Of a stretch of 64,000 nt of DNA, positions 61,771 to 64,000 are shown piece by piece. The notes beneath the pieces are model-generated. The model did no database searches and was not told the origin of the DNA. It was given only the letters and a program-made list of their open reading frames with translations. The position numbers and the translations under genes are program-made. The stretch is taken from assembly GCF_000980895.1 (NCBI RefSeq), contig NZ_LAZX01000081.1, positions 1 through 64,000 on the forward strand, read 5' to 3'. Origin of the DNA: Sphingomonas sp. Ag1. Lineage in GTDB: Bacteria; Pseudomonadota; Alphaproteobacteria; Sphingomonadales; Sphingomonadaceae. The number at the start of each line of letters is the position of its first letter. The first letter of the stretch is position 1.

Positions 61771-62397
61771 TTATTCCTTCGCCTTGGCCGCCGGTGATGT
61801 CGTCTCCGGTGCCGCCGTGTCCGCGCCCTCCGGCGCCGCTGCCTCCGGCACGATGATCTCGATATCGACGCGCCGGTTCTGCCGCCGCCCCTCGGGATCG
61901 TCGCTGCCGTCGAGCCTGACGTTGGGCGCCGCCGGCCGACCGTCGCCCAGCGCGATGACGGTGATCCGCTCCTCGGCGATCCCCTTGTCGGTCAGGTAAT
62001 CGCGCACCGCCTCCGCGCGCAGCCGCGACACGCGCAGGTTCGCCGCCCGGCTGCCGTCATTGTCGCTGCTCCCGCGCAGCACCCAGCGTGCCTCGCCCGG
62101 CAGCGACGGGTTGGCGAGCAGCGCGTCCAGCGCCTCGCGCGCCGCATCGTCAATCGCCGCGCCGCGCTCGAACAGGATCGTCGCTTCGGTCGGCACCGGC
62201 GGCGTCGGCTCGGGCTCGGCGACCGCCTGGCTCTCGGCGATCACCTTGGGCTGCATGATCGACTGCGCGGCGCGCTGCTCATTGCCCGTCGCCGCCTCGG
62301 CCGGGCTCGGCGTGGGCGAGGGGGCAGGGGCCGGCGCGCGATTGTCGCAGGCGGCGAGCGATACCGCCCCCAGCAGCAGAAAGGCGGTCTTGTTCAT
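61771..62397 (-). CDS. OmpA-family lipoprotein
   Basis: 208 aa. Lipoprotein signal MNKTAFLLLGAVSLAAC (Cys17), Pro/Ala linker, then an OmpA C-terminal domain from about residue 75 (TILFERGAAIDDAAREALDALLANPS, VLRGSSDNDGSRAANLRVSRLRAEAVRDYLTDKGI, GRRQNRRVDIEIIV). SSDNDGSRAANLRVSRLRAEAVR contains the conserved DxxGxxxxNxxLSxxRA pattern, with Asp and Arg that hold the peptidoglycan stem peptide. It would anchor the outer membrane to the cell wall. Its ATG overlaps the antiporter stop by 4 nt, an unusual coupling. Confidence 0.88.
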   Translation of the reverse strand: MNKTAFLLLGAVSLAACDNRAPAPAPSPTPSPAEAATGNEQRAAQSIMQPKVIAESQAVAEPEPTPPVPTEATILFERGAAIDDAAREALDALLANPSLPGEARWVLRGSSDNDGSRAANLRVSRLRAEAVRDYLTDKGIAEERITVIALGDGRPAAPNVRLDGSDDPEGRRQNRRVDIEIIVPEAAAPEGADTAAPETTSPAAKAKE

Positions 62398-64000
62398 GCG
62401 ATGGTCTCCTGCGGTCGCCCGGCCCTGTCTGCGGCGCTGTCCGTTGCCCCGTCTGTCGCCTCTTCGGGCGCCGGGATGGCATGCCAGAAATCGTCCTCCA
62501 CCCGGTCGGGCGGCACGTAGAGCAGCACCGTGTCGCCGACCGTGGGCGTCGGCGCGGAGGCGTGCGAGAACATGCGCAGCGACCCGTCCTTGCGCAGCAG
62601 CAGCAGCGGGCCTCCTTCTTCGGGCAGCGTGGCGGCAGCGGCGGTGAAGCCGGCGACATCCTCGACGGTCGCGGCGGCGAAGGTCCAGCCCATCCGCTCG
62701 CGCCACGCGACATCCTCGACGCCCAGCCCCGACCGGAACATCGCCCGGCCGCGCAGCGCATCGGGCAGGCTGCGCGGATCGTCGCCCGCCGCATCGCCCA
62801 GCTGGTACACATTGTCGCGGCCCAGCTCGGGCGCGAACTCGCTGCACACCAGCGCATTATACGCCTCATTCTCCGCCGTCGCGGCGAGCAGCCCGAATTG
62901 CAGCAGGTCGAGCCGTTCCTCGGTCGCCTCGGCCAGGATCTCGCCGTGATAGATCGGCACGCCCTCGGCGCGCGCAGCGGTCAGCCGCTGCCAGCTGTTG
63001 TCGCTGATCGTCACGCCCACGCCCAGCGCGCGCAGCGCGCGCGCCAGCGACAGGCTCCACCGCGTCGACCCGACGATCAGCACGCCGCGCCCGCTCGGCG
63101 CAGTCAGCCCCAGCGCGCGGGCGAAGAAACCGATGGTGAAGCCGTGCGCGACGATCGTCGCCACCACCACCGCGAACGACAGCGCGACCAACGTGCTGCC
63201 GTCGCCATAGCCCAGCTCGTCCAGCCTGAGCGCGAACAGGCCGGTGATCGCGATCGCCACCACGCCGCGCGGCGCGATCCACCCGATGAACAGCCGCTCG
63301 CGCCACGGGATGCGGCTGAACGCCAGGCTGATCAGCACCGTCGCGGGGCGCACGAGGAACAGCAGCGCGAACAGGAACAGCCCGAACCGCCACTCGAATT
63401 GCCGGAGCACGCTGAGGTCGAGCGACGCGGACAGCAGCACGAACACCCCCGAGACGAGGATGATCGTGATATTCTCCTTGAAGCTCAGGAAATCGCGCAG
63501 CGACGCCAGCTTCATATTGGCCAGCGCAATGCCCATCACCGTGACGGCCAGCAGCCCCGTTTCCTGCTGGATCGCGTTGGACGCCACGAAGGTGCCGATC
63601 ACCGCGACCAGGATCACCGGCGCCTTCAGATATTCAGGGACATAGCCGCGCGGCAGCGCCCAGCCGAGCAGCCGGGCGACGCCATAGCCCATCAGGCCCG
63701 CCACGATCGCCGCCAGCACCAGGCTCGCCAGGCTGTCGATGATCGTCGCGCCGCTGCCGGCCTGGCGCAGCACCTCATAGGTGACGACCGCGCACAGCGC
63801 GCCGATCGGGTCGTTGACGATCGCTTCCCATTTCAGGATCGCGCGCGGCCGCGCCGCGACGCTCGACTGGCGCAGCAGCGGCAGAACGACGGTGGGCCCG
63901 GTGACCACCAGGATGCCGGCGAACAGGATCGCGACCGGCCACACCAGCCCCGCGACATAATAACAGGCCAGCGCGCCCAGGACCCAGCCGACCGGCACGC
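62394..64000 (-). CDS. Cation:proton antiporter with RCK-type domain, 5' end cut by window
   Basis: At least 535 aa. The N-terminal membrane part is of the CPA1/CPA2 antiporter type, with VTGPTVVLPLLRQ and LKWEAIVNDPIGALCAVV (the conserved Asp pair region, ND for the family DD), and ARGVVAIAI-like APRGVVAIAIT in a later helix. After about ten helices comes a cytoplasmic TrkA-N/RCK domain (GRGVLIVGSTRWSLSLARALRALGVGVTISD, VPIYHGEILAEATEERLDL, LAATAENEAYNALVC) and a TrkA-C-like end (GDTVLLYVPPDRV). It exchanges Na+ or K+ for H+. The start lies beyond 64000. Confidence 0.9.
   Translation of the reverse strand, partial: VPVGWVLGALACYYVAGLVWPVAILFAGILVVTGPTVVLPLLRQSSVAARPRAILKWEAIVNDPIGALCAVVTYEVLRQAGSGATIIDSLASLVLAAIVAGLMGYGVARLLGWALPRGYVPEYLKAPVILVAVIGTFVASNAIQQETGLLAVTVMGIALANMKLASLRDFLSFKENITIILVSGVFVLLSASLDLSVLRQFEWRFGLFLFALLFLVRPATVLISLAFSRIPWRERLFIGWIAPRGVVAIAITGLFALRLDELGYGDGSTLVALSFAVVVATIVAHGFTIGFFARALGLTAPSGRGVLIVGSTRWSLSLARALRALGVGVTISDNSWQRLTAARAEGVPIYHGEILAEATEERLDLLQFGLLAATAENEAYNALVCSEFAPELGRDNVYQLGDAAGDDPRSLPDALRGRAMFRSGLGVEDVAWRERMGWTFAAATVEDVAGFTAAAATLPEEGGPLLLLRKDGSLRMFSHASAPTPTVGDTVLLYVPPDRVEDDFWHAIPAPEEATDGATDSAADRAGRPQETIA

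Overview
The window reads as a chromosomal segment of a high-GC alphaproteobacterium, most likely a sphingomonad (Sphingomonas or a close relative). This is inferred from the protein families: three large TonB-dependent receptors, Ala/Pro-rich exported proteins, DUF885, M1 and M61 peptidases, DUF3597, a MucR-type regulator, and frequent ATGA start/stop overlaps. No rRNA, tRNA, CRISPR array, transposase or integrase was seen, so the taxonomy rests on gene content only.

Layout. 0-8 kb: end of a glycosyltransferase operon, then a LysR regulator, an exported SnoaL-like protein, a three-subunit molybdenum aldehyde oxidoreductase (paoABC type) and an SDR, all on the + strand. 7.5-15.5 kb: single genes (CatB-type acetyltransferase, ChrA chromate transporter, DUF3597, an SDR, a MucR-like regulator, two lipoproteins, a GNAT). 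15.6-21.3 kb: DUF885 and M1 peptidases and an exported protein. 21.3-28.9 kb: a NikR-like regulator divergent from a TonB receptor, with a near-consensus NikR operator between them, then an operon of a second TonB receptor, an exported YdcF-like protein and an S1/P1-like zinc enzyme. 29.0-37.8 kb: a sulfur-scavenging island of two convergent operons, an AtsK-like dioxygenase with SsuD on +, and a TonB receptor, an FMN monooxygenase and SsuA/C/B on -.

38-45.2 kb: an M61 peptidase pseudogene with three frameshifts, a small Rmf/CrpP-like protein, a Crp-family regulator coupled to a degenerate receiver protein, a methyltransferase / 40-aa protein / DUF2243 operon, and a zinc alcohol dehydrogenase. 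45.3-58.4 kb: a nitrate respiration operon on the - strand, narK(fused)-narG-narH-narJ-narI-parvulin-two small genes, with an AlgE-like outer-membrane channel just downstream. 58.4-64 kb: an exported deoxyribosyltransferase-like protein, a TRIC channel overlapping an amino-acid permease with a divergent Lrp regulator, and a CPA antiporter (running off the end) overlapping an OmpA-like lipoprotein.

How the genes fit together. The nar operon supplies nitrate import, reduction to nitrite and enzyme assembly; the adjacent channel may provide the outer-membrane step. The sulfur island has an outer-membrane receptor, an ABC importer and three different desulfurising oxygenases, and both operon heads carry an AATCC-N13/14-TAGGAATTA-like element. 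The most unusual items are the NikR-like protein that has lost three of four nickel ligands yet sits beside a NikR-type operator, and the TonB receptor / YdcF / S1-P1 operon, which looks like an undescribed scavenging system.
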